In this document: piece after piece, positions 35,248 to 45,534 of the stretch
Numbering within the stretch: position 1 is the stretch's first letter
How the letters are laid out: each line of letters opens with the position of its first letter
Assembly (NCBI GenBank): GCA_030145205.1
Contig: JAQYVZ010000002.1
Location: 62,001-126,000, forward strand
Direction of reading: 5' to 3'
From: Desulfuromonadales bacterium
GTDB lineage: Bacteria; Desulfobacterota; Desulfuromonadia; Desulfuromonadales; BM103
DNA length: 64,000 nucleotides
Position numbers and translations under genes: made by a program
The notes under the pieces: generated by a model
Database searches by the model: none
Seen by the model: the letters and a program-made list of their open reading frames with translations, nothing else
Told to the model about the DNA's origin: nothing

Positions 35248-38097
35248 CTAAACGAATGAAACCCGATCACGGTTTCCACCCGCCTGGTCGTCGTCATCCG
35301 TATCCTCATCAAGTCCTAACTCAGCACGCAACTCCTTGACGATTTCACCGACATCCCGGAAGAAAAGATCATGGTCGGCAACAACCTGGAAGCTTTCAAG
35401 AGACTCCAGAAGTCGTCCGGCGGCACGATAAAAAAGACCAAGTTCATAGTGCAGCGTGACCCGGCCCTCCTGGGTTAAATCGTCGAGAGCAAGGCCCTGT
35501 TTCAAAGTCTGCTCAGCAGTATCATAGTCGCCCATTTCCAAGGCACATTGCCCCTTGAGAGTCAGGCAGTCGATCTTACGGGAGGGGGACTGGGCCGCCT
35601 TATCAAACTCCGCGATAGCATCGTCATACAGCCCCATTTCCTTGTAAGCGATACCAAGGTTATAGTGCGATTCAGTATCTTCGGAATCAAGTTCAGTTGC
35701 CAGCTCCTGCGCCAGCTCATCCTCACCTGCCCCGGACAAGACATCGCCACCGAGGAAGTCAGCCGCACCAAGCAGCTCATCGTCGTTCAGTTCTGCCATC
35801 ATGTCGGAGAAGTCCATGGTATCGTCGGTGGTGCCAGCTTCCCTCTTGTCACTGATCTCTGCAAGCTTGGCGCTAATCTCCGGGCGATCGCCATGAAATG
35901 TGCGGGCCTCACGCAATACGCGCTCTGCATCATCAAACAAGTCTTGCTGCAAGTAAAACTCGGCATCCTCCAACTCCGACATCAAGACTGCAGTCTTGAT
36001 GTCCTTCCCCAAATCGCCTCCCGACTTTAGAGCTGCGAGTTCTTCAACTTCCTCGAGTTCTTCAACTTCCTCGAGTTCTTCAACTTCCTCGAGCTCTTCA
36101 ACTTCCTCGAGTTCTTCAACTTCCTCGAGTTCCTCAATTTCCTCGAGTTCCTCAATTTCCTCGAGCTCTTCGACTTCCTCGAGCTCTTCGACTTCCTCGA
36201 GCTCTTCGACTTCCTCGAGCTCTTCGACTTCCTCGAATTCTTCGACTTCCTCGAGCTCTTCGACTTCCTCGAGCTCTTCGACTTCCTCGAATTCCTCAGC
36301 AACCTCGAGTTCCTCAGCAACCTCGAGTTCCTCAGCAACCTCGAGTTCCTCAGCAACCTCGAACTCTTCAGCAACCTCGAACTCTTCAGCAACCTCGAAC
36401 TCTTCAGCAACCTCGAACTCTTCAGCAACCTCAAACTCTTCTGATCCTGAAGCTTCTTCAAGAACCTCATCTTCGGCGAATTCGTCCTCGGCCAGTTGCT
36501 CTTCAATGGCCTCTTCGACGTTAAACTCATCCGCCTCAGTCTGTTCTTCGGCAATTTCCTCAGCAACAAACTCTTCTATGTCAAGCTGTTCTTCAGCAGC
36601 CTCTTCGACGCTAAACTCTTCCGCTTCCGGCTGTTCTTCAGCAGCCACTGCAGATTCTTCCAGGCCTTCCACATCAGACTGTAGCTCAATTTCGTCTTCC
36701 AGGCCGGCAAAATCCAACTCATCAAGCCCCTCCAGTTCCAGGTCAAGTTCGATTTCTTGTGTCGGTTCTCCTGGCAGGTCTTCCTGCGGCACTTCAGTGA
36801 CTTCAGTCTGAATCTCGGCCTCGAAATCTACCGTCTCTTCCACTGGCGAAGGGGCAATATCCAGCTCCAGATCAAGATCAAGATCTGGCAGGCCAACATC
36901 ACGTGAACCCTCATCCGTCAGTTCGCGGCCCTGTTCCGGCGAAAGGTCTTCCGGAACAACGCTGTCGCCAACGACATCAAGCGCTTCAACATCATCTTCG
37001 ACAAAATCGACCTGAATGGTCGTATCAATCAGCTCATCTGACGGTGAAGGCTCCTGTTCAGCCTCACTTGCCGGCATCTCAAGCTCTTCACCACTCAACT
37101 CATAGATGGCAGTCAGTGTCTGGACAACACGTGTATCGTCAGGGAGAGTTTCATGCAATGCTTCATACAGTTCACGTAAAACATCAACCCGCTCACTCTG
37201 AAAGAATTCATCTTTGATCTCTTCCAGGTTTTCAAGCGCCTTGTCCGCGTCACCTGCCGCCAGACAGGAACGAATGAACTGCTCGTGTACATCCAGATCT
37301 TCTGGCGCCAGTTTCAGTAGGTGGCGATAGGTTAAACGGGCATTTTCATGATCTTCAACACGCGCATATGCAGCCGCAAGAGACTGGATAACGGGCTGGT
37401 TTTCGGGGTCGACCTTGAAAAGATTCTTGAGCAGAGGGACGGCTTTTTCAGCCTGCCCAGAAGCCATGAGTGCTTCGGCGAGGGGCTGACTAGCAGCTGC
37501 GTTATCCGTCAGGTGATCGTGAAAACGCTCATACAGCTTGATGATTTTGGCATGTTCTTGGCCAGCCTGCAGATTGGCGACCATCTCCAGAAAGCTCTCG
37601 GTCGCTTTCTGTTCCTGATTTTCAGCAAACCAGAGATCTATCAGCTTGGCCTGAACATTCAGATTCCCTGCATCCAGAGTGAGCATCTTCTCCAGAACCG
37701 GGATAGCATCGCTGCCGAGGTTGTTCTTCTCGTAATAGGCAACAAGGTTCCGATACTCGGTCAGCGCATTGCCGACCAGGCCCTGCTTTTCATTCAAATC
37801 GGCCAGTTTTTCATAAAACTCGGCACGGGACGGATCGAGTTTCTGCATCTGCTTGTAAACAGCGATGGCCTTTAGATAAAAGCCGGTATCGGAGTAGTTG
37901 CGCGCAACCAGCTCATATTCAGAGATCGCCTCTTCGTTCTGATTGTTACGACTCAGAAGTTCGGCAAGTTTCTGCCGGTTGCGCACATCCTTGGGGAAGG
38001 CTTTGACCAGTTTCTGGTACTCCCCGACGGCCTTGGACATCTGACCCTTGGCCTGGAATTTTTGCGCAGCCGCTATGAGTTTGTCTTTGCTTGCCAA
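35248..38097 (-). CDS. large acidic TPR protein with hexapeptide repeat tract
   Basis: A 949-residue cytoplasmic protein. The N-terminal 340 residues are TPR units ([26 protein letters not shown] and others). A long acidic linker (about 345-690) contains 22 tandem six-residue units of the types EVAEEF and EEVEEL, which should form a very acidic helix. The C-terminal part again has TPRs ([23 protein letters not shown]). The start is a TTG with AGGG upstream. The mix of TPR ends and a Glu-rich middle resembles gliding or surface-machinery proteins of myxobacteria only in style; no function is assigned. Confidence 0.8.
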   Translation of the reverse strand: MASKDKLIAAAQKFQAKGQMSKAVGEYQKLVKAFPKDVRNRQKLAELLSRNNQNEEAISEYELVARNYSDTGFYLKAIAVYKQMQKLDPSRAEFYEKLADLNEKQGLVGNALTEYRNLVAYYEKNNLGSDAIPVLEKMLTLDAGNLNVQAKLIDLWFAENQEQKATESFLEMVANLQAGQEHAKIIKLYERFHDHLTDNAAASQPLAEALMASGQAEKAVPLLKNLFKVDPENQPVIQSLAAAYARVEDHENARLTYRHLLKLAPEDLDVHEQFIRSCLAAGDADKALENLEEIKDEFFQSERVDVLRELYEALHETLPDDTRVVQTLTAIYELSGEELEMPASEAEQEPSPSDELIDTTIQVDFVEDDVEALDVVGDSVVPEDLSPEQGRELTDEGSRDVGLPDLDLDLELDIAPSPVEETVDFEAEIQTEVTEVPQEDLPGEPTQEIELDLELEGLDELDFAGLEDEIELQSDVEGLEESAVAAEEQPEAEEFSVEEAAEEQLDIEEFVAEEIAEEQTEADEFNVEEAIEEQLAEDEFAEDEVLEEASGSEEFEVAEEFEVAEEFEVAEEFEVAEEFEVAEELEVAEELEVAEELEVAEEFEEVEELEEVEELEEVEEFEEVEELEEVEELEEVEELEEVEELEEIEELEEIEELEEVEELEEVEELEEVEELEEVEELEEVEELAALKSGGDLGKDIKTAVLMSELEDAEFYLQQDLFDDAERVLREARTFHGDRPEISAKLAEISDKREAGTTDDTMDFSDMMAELNDDELLGAADFLGGDVLSGAGEDELAQELATELDSEDTESHYNLGIAYKEMGLYDDAIAEFDKAAQSPSRKIDCLTLKGQCALEMGDYDTAEQTLKQGLALDDLTQEGRVTLHYELGLFYRAAGRLLESLESFQVVADHDLFFRDVGEIVKELRAELGLDEDTDDDDQAGGNRDRVSFV
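36037..36432 (-). repeat. 22 tandem copies of an 18-bp unit (minisatellite) within the TPR gene
   Basis: On the plus strand the unit is GAGTTCTTCAACTTCCTC or a near variant, repeated without a gap 22 times. Two blocks exist: about 14 units coding for EEVEEL on the right-reading strand and about 8 coding for EVAEEF/L. The 18-bp length keeps the frame on both gain and loss of units. Confidence 0.95.
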
Positions 38098-38208
38098 AAG
38101 AGAACCCTTATCTTACTGAAATAGAAGGCATTCGGTAATTTTAAACGATTAACAGGAAAACTGTCAAGGTAACGAATAGACAAAACCCCTTTAAAATACT
38201 GTCAAAAT

Positions 38209-39624
38209 TCAAGTAGAGACACTGTCCACTGATAAAACCCTGCGCGGCACCTCTGCCTGTAACTGCTCGAACTCATCCCGCTTCTCTGAAAAACCCTCCC
38301 GTCCCATCAAGGCGTAGGTCAAGGTCTTCCCTTCCTCGACACCGGGTTGATCGAGGGGATCAACATCGAACAGGTAGCCAGCGAACAGCGTCTGGACCTG
38401 AAGCCAATACAACAAGGCACCAACACTTGCTGCTGAAACATCGGGCAAAGTCAAGGTCAGGTTCGGACGCTGGTTACGTGCCAGGGCCGTTGCAGTCGCC
38501 CGTCGTTCAGCGTTAATCAGCTCAGCCATGCTATGCCCCTCGAGATACTGTAAGGCAGGCATATCCGGGTAGGACTGCATGGTGAAATCCTGATCAAAGC
38601 AGCCGACAGCCAGAAACATCACCAGCTTATCGAAAGGCCCTTCCATATAGAGCTGAACCTGAGAATGCTGATCTGTTGTGCCGAGAGCATTGATCGGAGT
38701 CGGCCCGACATGACAGACAGAGCCGTCCAGAGCATATTTCTTCCCAAGGCTTTCAGCCCACAATTGCCGGAACCAGTCCGCAACGCCAAACAGGCGGTTG
38801 CTGTACGGCATCATAACGGAGATTCTGGCTCCTTTTTGATAGGCAAGGTATTGCAGGACGGCGTTCAGGTAAGCAGGATTCGTCATCAGGTCATCATGAC
38901 AGACCTGCGGGGCCATGGCCGCCGCGCCTTTCAGCAGAGAGACTATGTCGACACCAGCACATGCCAACGGCAACAAACTGACCGGCGTAAAAACAGAGAA
39001 ACGACCACCGACGCCGGCAGGAATCGCACAACTCTCAATCCCTTCCCGCTCGGCAAGTTCGCGCAGCAAACCATGCTCCGGGTCGGTAATCAGAATGAAG
39101 TGTTCACGATAATTCAGGCAGCTGTTGGCATTCAGCCAGTCTCGCGCTACGAGAAACTGACTGGCCGTCTCGACCGTTGAACCCGATTTGCTGATAACCA
39201 GGAAGCAGGTGCGCTCAGGGTTGAGCAATTCGAAATGATCCGCAACGTAATCCGGGTCAACATTATCCAGCACAAACAGGCGCGGCAGACCGTTGCGATC
39301 ACCGGGAGACACCAGGTTATGCCAGGATGGTCGCAGTGCCGACATCACCGCCTTGGTTCCGAGGGCGGAGCCACCGATTCCCAGAACGACAACATCATCA
39401 AAGCGCTGTCTCACCTTGTCTGCCAGATGCAGGATTTCATCAACCTCGGCAGCAGCGAAAGGCAGATCAAAAAATGGCAGTTCACCCTGCTCACGCCGCG
39501 TTTTGATCCGGGCATGAATATCCTGACAACGAGTAACCTCTGATGCCAGTTCGGCGTCACTGGTCCCCTGCTCGCGACCAACCGACTCTGCCATCATGTA
39601 GCTATAATCGAATTCAAGCTTCAT
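38209..39624 (-). CDS. pgi: glucose-6-phosphate isomerase
   Basis: Interconverts glucose 6-phosphate and fructose 6-phosphate, 471 aa, in the length class between short Gram-positive and long enterobacterial forms. Landmarks are VVVLGIGGSALGTKAV, the sugar-phosphate site VISKSGSTVET, GVGGRFSVFTPVS and the GTTDQHSQVQLYMEGP signature with the catalytic His. GGGGGTGAG precedes the ATG. It follows rluB by 25 bases on the same strand. Confidence 0.94.
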   Translation of the reverse strand: MKLEFDYSYMMAESVGREQGTSDAELASEVTRCQDIHARIKTRREQGELPFFDLPFAAAEVDEILHLADKVRQRFDDVVVLGIGGSALGTKAVMSALRPSWHNLVSPGDRNGLPRLFVLDNVDPDYVADHFELLNPERTCFLVISKSGSTVETASQFLVARDWLNANSCLNYREHFILITDPEHGLLRELAEREGIESCAIPAGVGGRFSVFTPVSLLPLACAGVDIVSLLKGAAAMAPQVCHDDLMTNPAYLNAVLQYLAYQKGARISVMMPYSNRLFGVADWFRQLWAESLGKKYALDGSVCHVGPTPINALGTTDQHSQVQLYMEGPFDKLVMFLAVGCFDQDFTMQSYPDMPALQYLEGHSMAELINAERRATATALARNQRPNLTLTLPDVSAASVGALLYWLQVQTLFAGYLFDVDPLDQPGVEEGKTLTYALMGREGFSEKRDEFEQLQAEVPRRVLSVDSVST

Positions 39625-39649
39625 CTCTCACCCCCAATGCAACGCCGCA

Positions 39650-40372
39650 CTACTTAGGTGCAACCTCATTCTTCAGCGATCTGAGCTCCGTTTCGGACAG
39701 TTCCCGATAGTGCCCGACAGGCAAGTCATCCAGGCGTAAAAACGCATATCCGACGCGACTCAGGCGACTGACATCATACCCAAGCGCCTCGCACATGCGG
39801 CGAACCTGCCGGTTCCTGCCTTCATGAATGGTCATTTCAAACCAGGTATGGCTCCCCTTGCTGCGCACATGACGGATCAGCGCCGGCGAGGTGATGCCGT
39901 CTTCTAATTCAACACCACGTTCGAGTCGCTGGCGGTCCTCACGCCGCAGTTTTCCACGAATCCGGACCAAATATGTTTTATCGACTTCGTGGCTAGGATG
40001 AGCTAATCGATTAGCAAGGTCACCGTCATTTGTCAGAAGCAGCAACCCGGAGGTATTGTAGTCAAGACGCCCCACCGAAAACACCCGGACCGGCACTTCA
40101 CTGAGCAGGTCGATAACCGTGCGTCGACCATCCGGGTCCTTGCTGGTTGTCACGACCCCAACCGGCTTATTCATAAGCAAATAGCAAAGTTTCTCTTGAC
40201 GAGGCAATGTCTTGCCGTCAATGGCGACAACTGCGGCCTGTGGGTCGCAACGGTCCCCCAGTGACGCAACCTGTCCATTCACCGACACTCGGCCAGCTTC
40301 AATCAGACGCTCCGCTTCACGTCGGGAGCAATGTCCAGCCGCGGCAATAATTTTCTGCAGTCGCTGTTCCAA
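39650..40372 (-). CDS. rluB: 23S rRNA pseudouridine synthase (RsuA/RluB family)
   Basis: Pseudouridylates 23S rRNA (position 2605 for RluB), 240 aa. An S4 RNA-binding domain (RLQKIIAAAGHCSRREAERLIEAGRVSVNG) precedes the catalytic domain with the active-site Asp in GRLDYNTSGLLLLTNDG and the ending motif HEGRNRQVRRMCEALGY. The start is a TTG; a clear ribosome site is not seen. It follows scpB by five bases, the usual scpA-scpB-rluB order. Confidence 0.9.
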   Translation of the reverse strand: MEQRLQKIIAAAGHCSRREAERLIEAGRVSVNGQVASLGDRCDPQAAVVAIDGKTLPRQEKLCYLLMNKPVGVVTTSKDPDGRRTVIDLLSEVPVRVFSVGRLDYNTSGLLLLTNDGDLANRLAHPSHEVDKTYLVRIRGKLRREDRQRLERGVELEDGITSPALIRHVRSKGSHTWFEMTIHEGRNRQVRRMCEALGYDVSRLSRVGYAFLRLDDLPVGHYRELSETELRSLKNEVAPK

Positions 40373-40377
40373 ACCAG

Positions 40378-41025
40378 CTATTCTCCACTCTCTTCAGGAT
40401 GCTGCTCTGATTCTCTCGCATCAGACACATCACTCTTGGTCACAATATTTTCATCCACCGCAGACTCAGGGCTGATGCTCCCCTCGTCATCGACAAGGTC
40501 ACTAAACTCCTGCAGTGTCGGCAACGATGCCAGATCAGCCAAACCGAACAGCTCGAGGAATTCCGGAGTCGTTCCATAAATCATCGGCTTGCCTGGAACA
40601 TCTTTTTTTCCAAGAATTCGCACCAGATGTTTTTCCATCAGCGTTTTGATAACACTGCCGGAATCAACGCCGCGCAGATATTCGATCTCGGGTCGGGTGA
40701 TCGGTTGTCGATAGGCCACAATCGCCAGAGTCTCCAAGGCTGCACGTGAAAAACGGAAAGGGCGCTGCCGTCCCAGTTTACGCAGGGATTCTGCAAATTC
40801 TGGCCGGGTACGAAACTGGTAGCCGCCAGCGACTTCCTGCAGGAAAACACCTCGGCCCTGTGTATCGCACTGAGCGCACAGCGTCTCCAGGACAGCATAG
40901 ACGGCAGATTCCTCAACCTCAACAATCTCGGCGATTTGCACAGCTTTTAAAGGTCGGTCTGCAGCAAACACCAGGGCTTCGACTAAAGGGACTAGATCAG
41001 GAGTAACCAAGGCTATCGTCTCCAA
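40378..41025 (-). CDS. scpB: segregation and condensation protein B
   Basis: Winged-helix kleisin partner in the SMC-ScpAB condensin, 215 aa. Signs are PLVEALVFAADRPL, IVAYRQPITRPEIEYLRGVDS and GRKDVPGKP-like GKKDVPGKPMIYGTTPEFLELFGL. A short acidic tail (about 165-215) is extra. Two TTG starts are possible (41025, or 41010 with GGAG nine bases upstream). It overlaps scpA by up to 29 bases. Confidence 0.92.
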   Translation of the reverse strand: METIALVTPDLVPLVEALVFAADRPLKAVQIAEIVEVEESAVYAVLETLCAQCDTQGRGVFLQEVAGGYQFRTRPEFAESLRKLGRQRPFRFSRAALETLAIVAYRQPITRPEIEYLRGVDSGSVIKTLMEKHLVRILGKKDVPGKPMIYGTTPEFLELFGLADLASLPTLQEFSDLVDDEGSISPESAVDENIVTKSDVSDARESEQHPEESGE

Positions 41026-41764
41026 CTTCCATTTCTTCCGGGGTTACTTCCACCGAAGGCATCAACCAGATGGTACCGAAACGCTTGTTCTGCATAAAAC
41101 GAATCATGCGCATCCGAACCAATTCGAGCATCGCCAGAAATGTTACGATCACATCCTGACGATTAAACTGTTCCGCAAACAGATCTGAGAAGATCAAGCT
41201 CTGCTCACCCCGTAACCGGTCAAGAATGACATTGATTCGATCCGTAACCGACAAGTGCTCTACATCTACGTCATGAAACGCGGGTTCGGGTCCCTGACTG
41301 AAAACATCCTTCAAGGCAGACAGAAGGTCGAACAAACTGACTTCAGCAAAACCGCCATCGGTGTTTTCATACACTTCCGGCTCCGGCTCAAAGCGATTGA
41401 ATACATCCTGGTTCAACTTGGGACGTGATTCCAACTCGCCGGCTGCATCTTTGTATTTCTGGTATTCAAGCAGCCGCCGGACCAGTTCAGCCCGCGGGTC
41501 CTCATCCTCCTCTTCTGCATCCTCTTCCACAATTTTGGGTAGCAACATACGTGACTTGACGTGGACGAGGCTGGCAGCCATCAACAGAAATTCACCTGCG
41601 ACATCCAAGTTGAGGGTCTGCATTGTATCGAGGATTTCAAGGTATTGGGCCGTGATAGCAGCAATGGGAATATCATAGATATCCATCTCATTCTTCTTAA
41701 TGAGATGAAGTAACAAGTCCAGAGGGCCGTTAAAATTGCCGAGGTGAATTTGATAAAGTTCCAT
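40997..41764 (-). CDS. scpA: segregation and condensation protein A
   Basis: Kleisin of the SMC condensin complex, 255 aa. The N-terminal motif is FNGPLDLLLHLIKKNEMDIYDIPIAAITAQYLEIL, with LAAEFLLMAA-like GEFLLMAASLVHVKSRMLL next, then an acidic linker, and the C-terminal winged helix VTFLAMLELVRMRMIRF. Works with ScpB, encoded downstream in overlap. The smc gene is not in the window. Confidence 0.93.
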   Translation of the reverse strand: MELYQIHLGNFNGPLDLLLHLIKKNEMDIYDIPIAAITAQYLEILDTMQTLNLDVAGEFLLMAASLVHVKSRMLLPKIVEEDAEEEDEDPRAELVRRLLEYQKYKDAAGELESRPKLNQDVFNRFEPEPEVYENTDGGFAEVSLFDLLSALKDVFSQGPEPAFHDVDVEHLSVTDRINVILDRLRGEQSLIFSDLFAEQFNRQDVIVTFLAMLELVRMRMIRFMQNKRFGTIWLMPSVEVTPEEMEVGDDSLGYS

Positions 41765-41769
41765 GCGTG

Positions 41770-42453
41770 TCAGCTGTAGAATAAGAGATGCATGGTCTGC
41801 TCGACAACCCCGATCTGCGGACCTGCCATCCAGGCGACCACAGCAAAAACTGCCGGTCCGAACACCGTCCGCCAGAGCGATGTACCGAACATCAGGAACA
41901 CGATGATCAGAAGACCAAATGGCTCAATTTTGCGTAGAAACTGTGCTTTTCTCTCTGGGAGAAGGTTGGTCAACACCCGACCACCATCGAGTGGTGGAAT
42001 CGGCAACAGGTTAAGTATGAACAGGATGACATTGATATACAATCCGAAAGCAGCCATCAACCCGACCGGCTTCACATAAACAAGCAAATTGCTCTCAGGA
42101 AACGTTATTGCAATCAGGGCAACTGCACGCAACAACAGGGCGCAGAAAATCGCCAACAGCAGATTCGCCGCCGGGCCGGCCAAAGCAACCCAGACCATAC
42201 TGCGCCGCGGATCGCGCAGGTTATTGGCATTCACAGGTACGGGCCTTGCCCAACCGAAACCGAAGACCAGCACGGCAATGGTCCCGATCGGATCAAGGTG
42301 CTTGATCGGATTCAGGGTCAGGCGTCCCAGAAGACGCGCAGTCGGGTCGCCCAGCCTGTCGGCCGAAAATCCATGCGCAACTTCGTGCAGAGTCACAGCC
42401 AGTAGTGCCGGAACCAGCATGATTGATATTTTGAGAAGAATACCATCCATCAT
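41770..42453 (-). CDS. site-2 protease family membrane peptidase (M50)
   Basis: Zinc metalloprotease of 227 aa with about five membrane segments. The zinc motif HEVAH is in LLAVTLHEVAHGFSADRLGD and the third ligand Asp in NLLPIPPLDGGRVL. Minimal site-2 proteases lack PDZ domains and may cut membrane-bound regulators; the substrate is unknown. It precedes scpA by five bases, a common arrangement in this lineage. Confidence 0.9.
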   Translation of the reverse strand: MMDGILLKISIMLVPALLAVTLHEVAHGFSADRLGDPTARLLGRLTLNPIKHLDPIGTIAVLVFGFGWARPVPVNANNLRDPRRSMVWVALAGPAANLLLAIFCALLLRAVALIAITFPESNLLVYVKPVGLMAAFGLYINVILFILNLLPIPPLDGGRVLTNLLPERKAQFLRKIEPFGLLIIVFLMFGTSLWRTVFGPAVFAVVAWMAGPQIGVVEQTMHLLFYS

Positions 42454-42647
42454 TTTTCAAAAAGCAAAATAAATGCCCCGCATAAGACATAAAAAAACCG
42501 GCACAAAGCTGGACCGACTTGACATGAAGCAGGCACCAATACAGAACGGTTTATGCTAACAGAGAGCCTCGCGTGAGTCAATCTGACAATTGCCGGCAAA
42601 CAAATCTTAACCTACTGAAATAACAGAAAAATAGACTGGGAAAGGAA

Positions 42648-45293
42648 CTAGCTGCAATATTTTCGACGAACAAAATTCTTTTCATCCTGCAGGGTGACGA
42701 CACGCTCGTTCAACCGTGCATATAAAAGCTCTTCCAGGACCTGTTTATAGACCGGTCCGGGAGCAATCCCGAGTTGCTTGAGATCATGACCGCTCAGTAG
42801 CGGTTTCACATGTCGCAGGTTGGTAACGAAATGGGATATCCACTGGCGCACTCTCTCCTGAGAGGTCGAGGCCATAAGAAACAGAAGGACTTCTGTATCA
42901 AGCGGGGTAAGCCAACGATAGAGGTCACTCGACAGAGGGGGCCGCGCAGATGACCTGCGACGCTCCAGTTTGCGTAACACGGAGAGACCTGCAGTACGTT
43001 GTTCCAACAGGAGGGGCTGATAGCGAACAGGAACATTCAAACGCTGACAAACACGTTTCATCTGAGACGTTCCGAGTGAAGCGGTCAAACTCAAAAAGAA
43101 GCAGATCCAGCGACGGCACGGCTGACCAGTATACATCAAGTCAAACCAATCCATAGTCCTGCGGGTTTCAGTGAACAGGCCCCGAAACACCTGGCAACGA
43201 TCCAGAGATTCGTCGATCGTCTGCAGCAATCCTAACTGCGCCATCCTCTCTACAGCTGGCAGCGGATCACGCTCTGTTAAGATCAGGTAGAGTTCATTGA
43301 AAACCCGCAAGCCACTGATCTGCTCAAGGAACTTGAGACGAAGAGCGCTCTTCAACAGATGTTCCGTCTGTTTGCCGATTTTGAAACCGAGCCGCTGCTC
43401 AAAACGAACGGCCCGAAAAACCCGGGTCGGATCCTCGACGAAACTCAGATTATGGAGCACACGAACTGCTTTTTCATCGAGATCTTTCTGCCCACCATAA
43501 AAATCCTGAACTTCGCCAAACCGTTCCCCATTCAGGGCAATGGCTATGGTGTTGATCGTGAAATCACGGCGAAACAGATCAAGCCGCATCGAAGCATGCT
43601 CAACATCCGGCAAGGCACCGGGTCGCAAGTAATACTCCATCCGGGCCGAAGCGATATCCAGTTTGAACCCGTCTGGAAAAATCACGACGGCTGTACCAAA
43701 TTTGCGGTGCGCGCGAATGCGGCAATCATGCTCAGTTGCAAACGCCTCCGCAAAAACAATCCCGTCTCCTTCAACGACCACGTCAATATCCAGGTTTTCC
43801 TGGTTCAACAACAAATCGCGGACGAACCCTCCAACCACATAAGCCGTTACGCCGATACGATCGCCGGTTGCGCCAATATGCTGAAGCATCTTCTGGATAC
43901 GTGGCTGGAGTCGGTTGCGGATCAAGCGCTTGACCTGGCCAGCTTTAAGATAACGTCCACCGGAACTGATTAAGCGTGGGTCATCGGCCAGAGGTGCTGT
44001 TCCGGAACGAGTTGCCAGATGGCGCAGTAAATCCGTCCGGGTCACAGCTCCGACCAGCCGTTCTTCTTCAACCACCGGAACAAATCTTTGATTGGTCTCG
44101 GCAATCAGTACCTTCAATTCTTCGACAGACGCACTCGACGACACGGAGACAAACTCACCGATCATGTACTCAGCGACAGGCTGGTCGTTCAGCCCGTGGT
44201 AAACCGCCTTATCAACCAGCTGTCTTGTCAGGATGCCAACCGTTGATTCACCGGACATAACCGCCAGAGCGTTGATGTTGTAACGCGTCAGCAAGCGATG
44301 GGCGGCGGCGATCGTATCGTGGACCTGCACGACCTTAACCGGCGCGGACATCAAGTGTTGGATCTGCCATTGTGGCTGAACGTGCCGCTGCAAGATTTCA
44401 GGGAGTCGTTCGAGTATCTGGATCAACGTCAGGTCACGGACAGTTGCCGACGCCGCAGAAGCATGCCCGCCGCCACCAAATTCCCGGATGATTTCACCAA
44501 CATGAACCTCGGCGCGGCGCGAACGCGCCACCAGGAACACCCGACTCTCCATGCGCACAGCCAGAATCAGAACATCGAGGTTCTCCATGTCTTTGAACTT
44601 GTGCGCCAGGTTGCCGATATCGGCGACAAAATGGTCTACGGACGCATGAGCGATGCTGATATTGATCCCGTGAATATTCAGGATGTTGTGATTGGCGATG
44701 AGGTCATTAAGCAGACGAACCTGATCAGGGGTCAATTCATGAGCCAGGAAGTCAGAAACAACATTAAGGTTGGCGCCATGTTCGAGCAGATAGGCTGCCG
44801 CCTGGTAATCACGAACCGTGGTCGTATGGAAGGTCAGGTTGCCGGTATCTTCATAGAGACCCAACATCATCATGGTGGCTTCATCAGCCGTCGGCACGAT
44901 TTCTCTGACCATGAACAGATGGGTCAGTACCGTCACCGTCGAACCGACCGGCTCAATGTATTCAACGACGCCATTCAGTTTGGTCGGCACGTCAACATGA
45001 TGATCGTAAATGTGCAGGTCGACGTCATCTCGTAACGCCACCTCGCCAAATCGACCGATGCGGTTTTCCTGCCGGACATCAACCAGAATCAGCCGATCAA
45101 TCGCATCAAGGTCGATCTCCTTGGCGCGACAAAACCCATAAGCATACTGGACACTTTTCAGAAAAAACTGACGCAGGCTGCGTTCCTGCCCGCCCGGGAA
45201 TGCCATCACCGCATCGGGGTAAAGCCGCTTCGCGGCAATCATCGACCCGAGGCAGTCAAAGTCCGCATTCAGATGGGTCGTGATCACATCCAT
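42648..45293 (-). CDS. DHH-CBS-tRNA nucleotidyltransferase fusion
   Basis: An 881-residue three-part protein. Residues 1-300 form a DHH phosphoesterase (THLNADFDCLGSM, LVDVRQENRIG, DHHVDVP, GGGGHASAASA). Residues about 315-430 are two CBS domains (NINALAVMSGESTVGILTRQLV; VPVVEEERLVGAVTRTDLL), which may bind an adenine nucleotide. Residues 455-880 are a class II nucleotidyltransferase: VVGGFVRDLLL, LDIDVVVEGDG (catalytic Asps), RRDFTINTIAI and RAVRFEQRLGFKI. Such fusions are the A-adding half of a split CCA system in Aquifex and Deinococcus and are known in Geobacter. So it may add the last A to tRNA, or poly(A). The CC-adding partner would be elsewhere. Confidence 0.88.
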   Translation of the reverse strand: MDVITTHLNADFDCLGSMIAAKRLYPDAVMAFPGGQERSLRQFFLKSVQYAYGFCRAKEIDLDAIDRLILVDVRQENRIGRFGEVALRDDVDLHIYDHHVDVPTKLNGVVEYIEPVGSTVTVLTHLFMVREIVPTADEATMMMLGLYEDTGNLTFHTTTVRDYQAAAYLLEHGANLNVVSDFLAHELTPDQVRLLNDLIANHNILNIHGINISIAHASVDHFVADIGNLAHKFKDMENLDVLILAVRMESRVFLVARSRRAEVHVGEIIREFGGGGHASAASATVRDLTLIQILERLPEILQRHVQPQWQIQHLMSAPVKVVQVHDTIAAAHRLLTRYNINALAVMSGESTVGILTRQLVDKAVYHGLNDQPVAEYMIGEFVSVSSSASVEELKVLIAETNQRFVPVVEEERLVGAVTRTDLLRHLATRSGTAPLADDPRLISSGGRYLKAGQVKRLIRNRLQPRIQKMLQHIGATGDRIGVTAYVVGGFVRDLLLNQENLDIDVVVEGDGIVFAEAFATEHDCRIRAHRKFGTAVVIFPDGFKLDIASARMEYYLRPGALPDVEHASMRLDLFRRDFTINTIAIALNGERFGEVQDFYGGQKDLDEKAVRVLHNLSFVEDPTRVFRAVRFEQRLGFKIGKQTEHLLKSALRLKFLEQISGLRVFNELYLILTERDPLPAVERMAQLGLLQTIDESLDRCQVFRGLFTETRRTMDWFDLMYTGQPCRRWICFFLSLTASLGTSQMKRVCQRLNVPVRYQPLLLEQRTAGLSVLRKLERRRSSARPPLSSDLYRWLTPLDTEVLLFLMASTSQERVRQWISHFVTNLRHVKPLLSGHDLKQLGIAPGPVYKQVLEELLYARLNERVVTLQDEKNFVRRKYCS

Positions 45294-45534
45294 GCAACGA
45301 TTTCCTCTAAGAAATGAATTTTCTTACATTTTACCGCAGGACGCAGATAAATCTAAAGATAAAACGAGAAAGGCAAGCGCGCACAATCGGACTTACGACC
45401 GATCGCTACGCTCATTCAAGGACTCAGAGTTCACACTGCAAAACCAACCCAAAAACACAAGACTTTACATGGTTTGGTTAATAACTTTGCGCCCCCTACG
45501 AACTCCGCGTGAAACACATTTAAACTAAAAACCG
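45294..45534. other. intergenic region with no recognised element
   Basis: About 240 bases between pyrD and the nucleotidyltransferase gene, both on the minus strand. It contains CCGCAGGACGCAG and similar GCG-rich strings that may be decayed copies of a dispersed intergenic repeat. A terminator for the pyr genes should be here, but none is clear. Confidence 0.4.

Noticed and set aside
35996-36811. A 271-codon Ser/Thr-rich frame opposite the minisatellite
   Set aside because: The 18-bp repeat lacks stops on both strands, which forces an open antisense frame of almost pure Ser. No start context or domain supports it.
45294-45534. GCG-rich strings as a dispersed intergenic repeat
   Set aside because: The match to the CCGCAGAGGACGCAG type of repeat is from memory and too short to claim without genome comparison.
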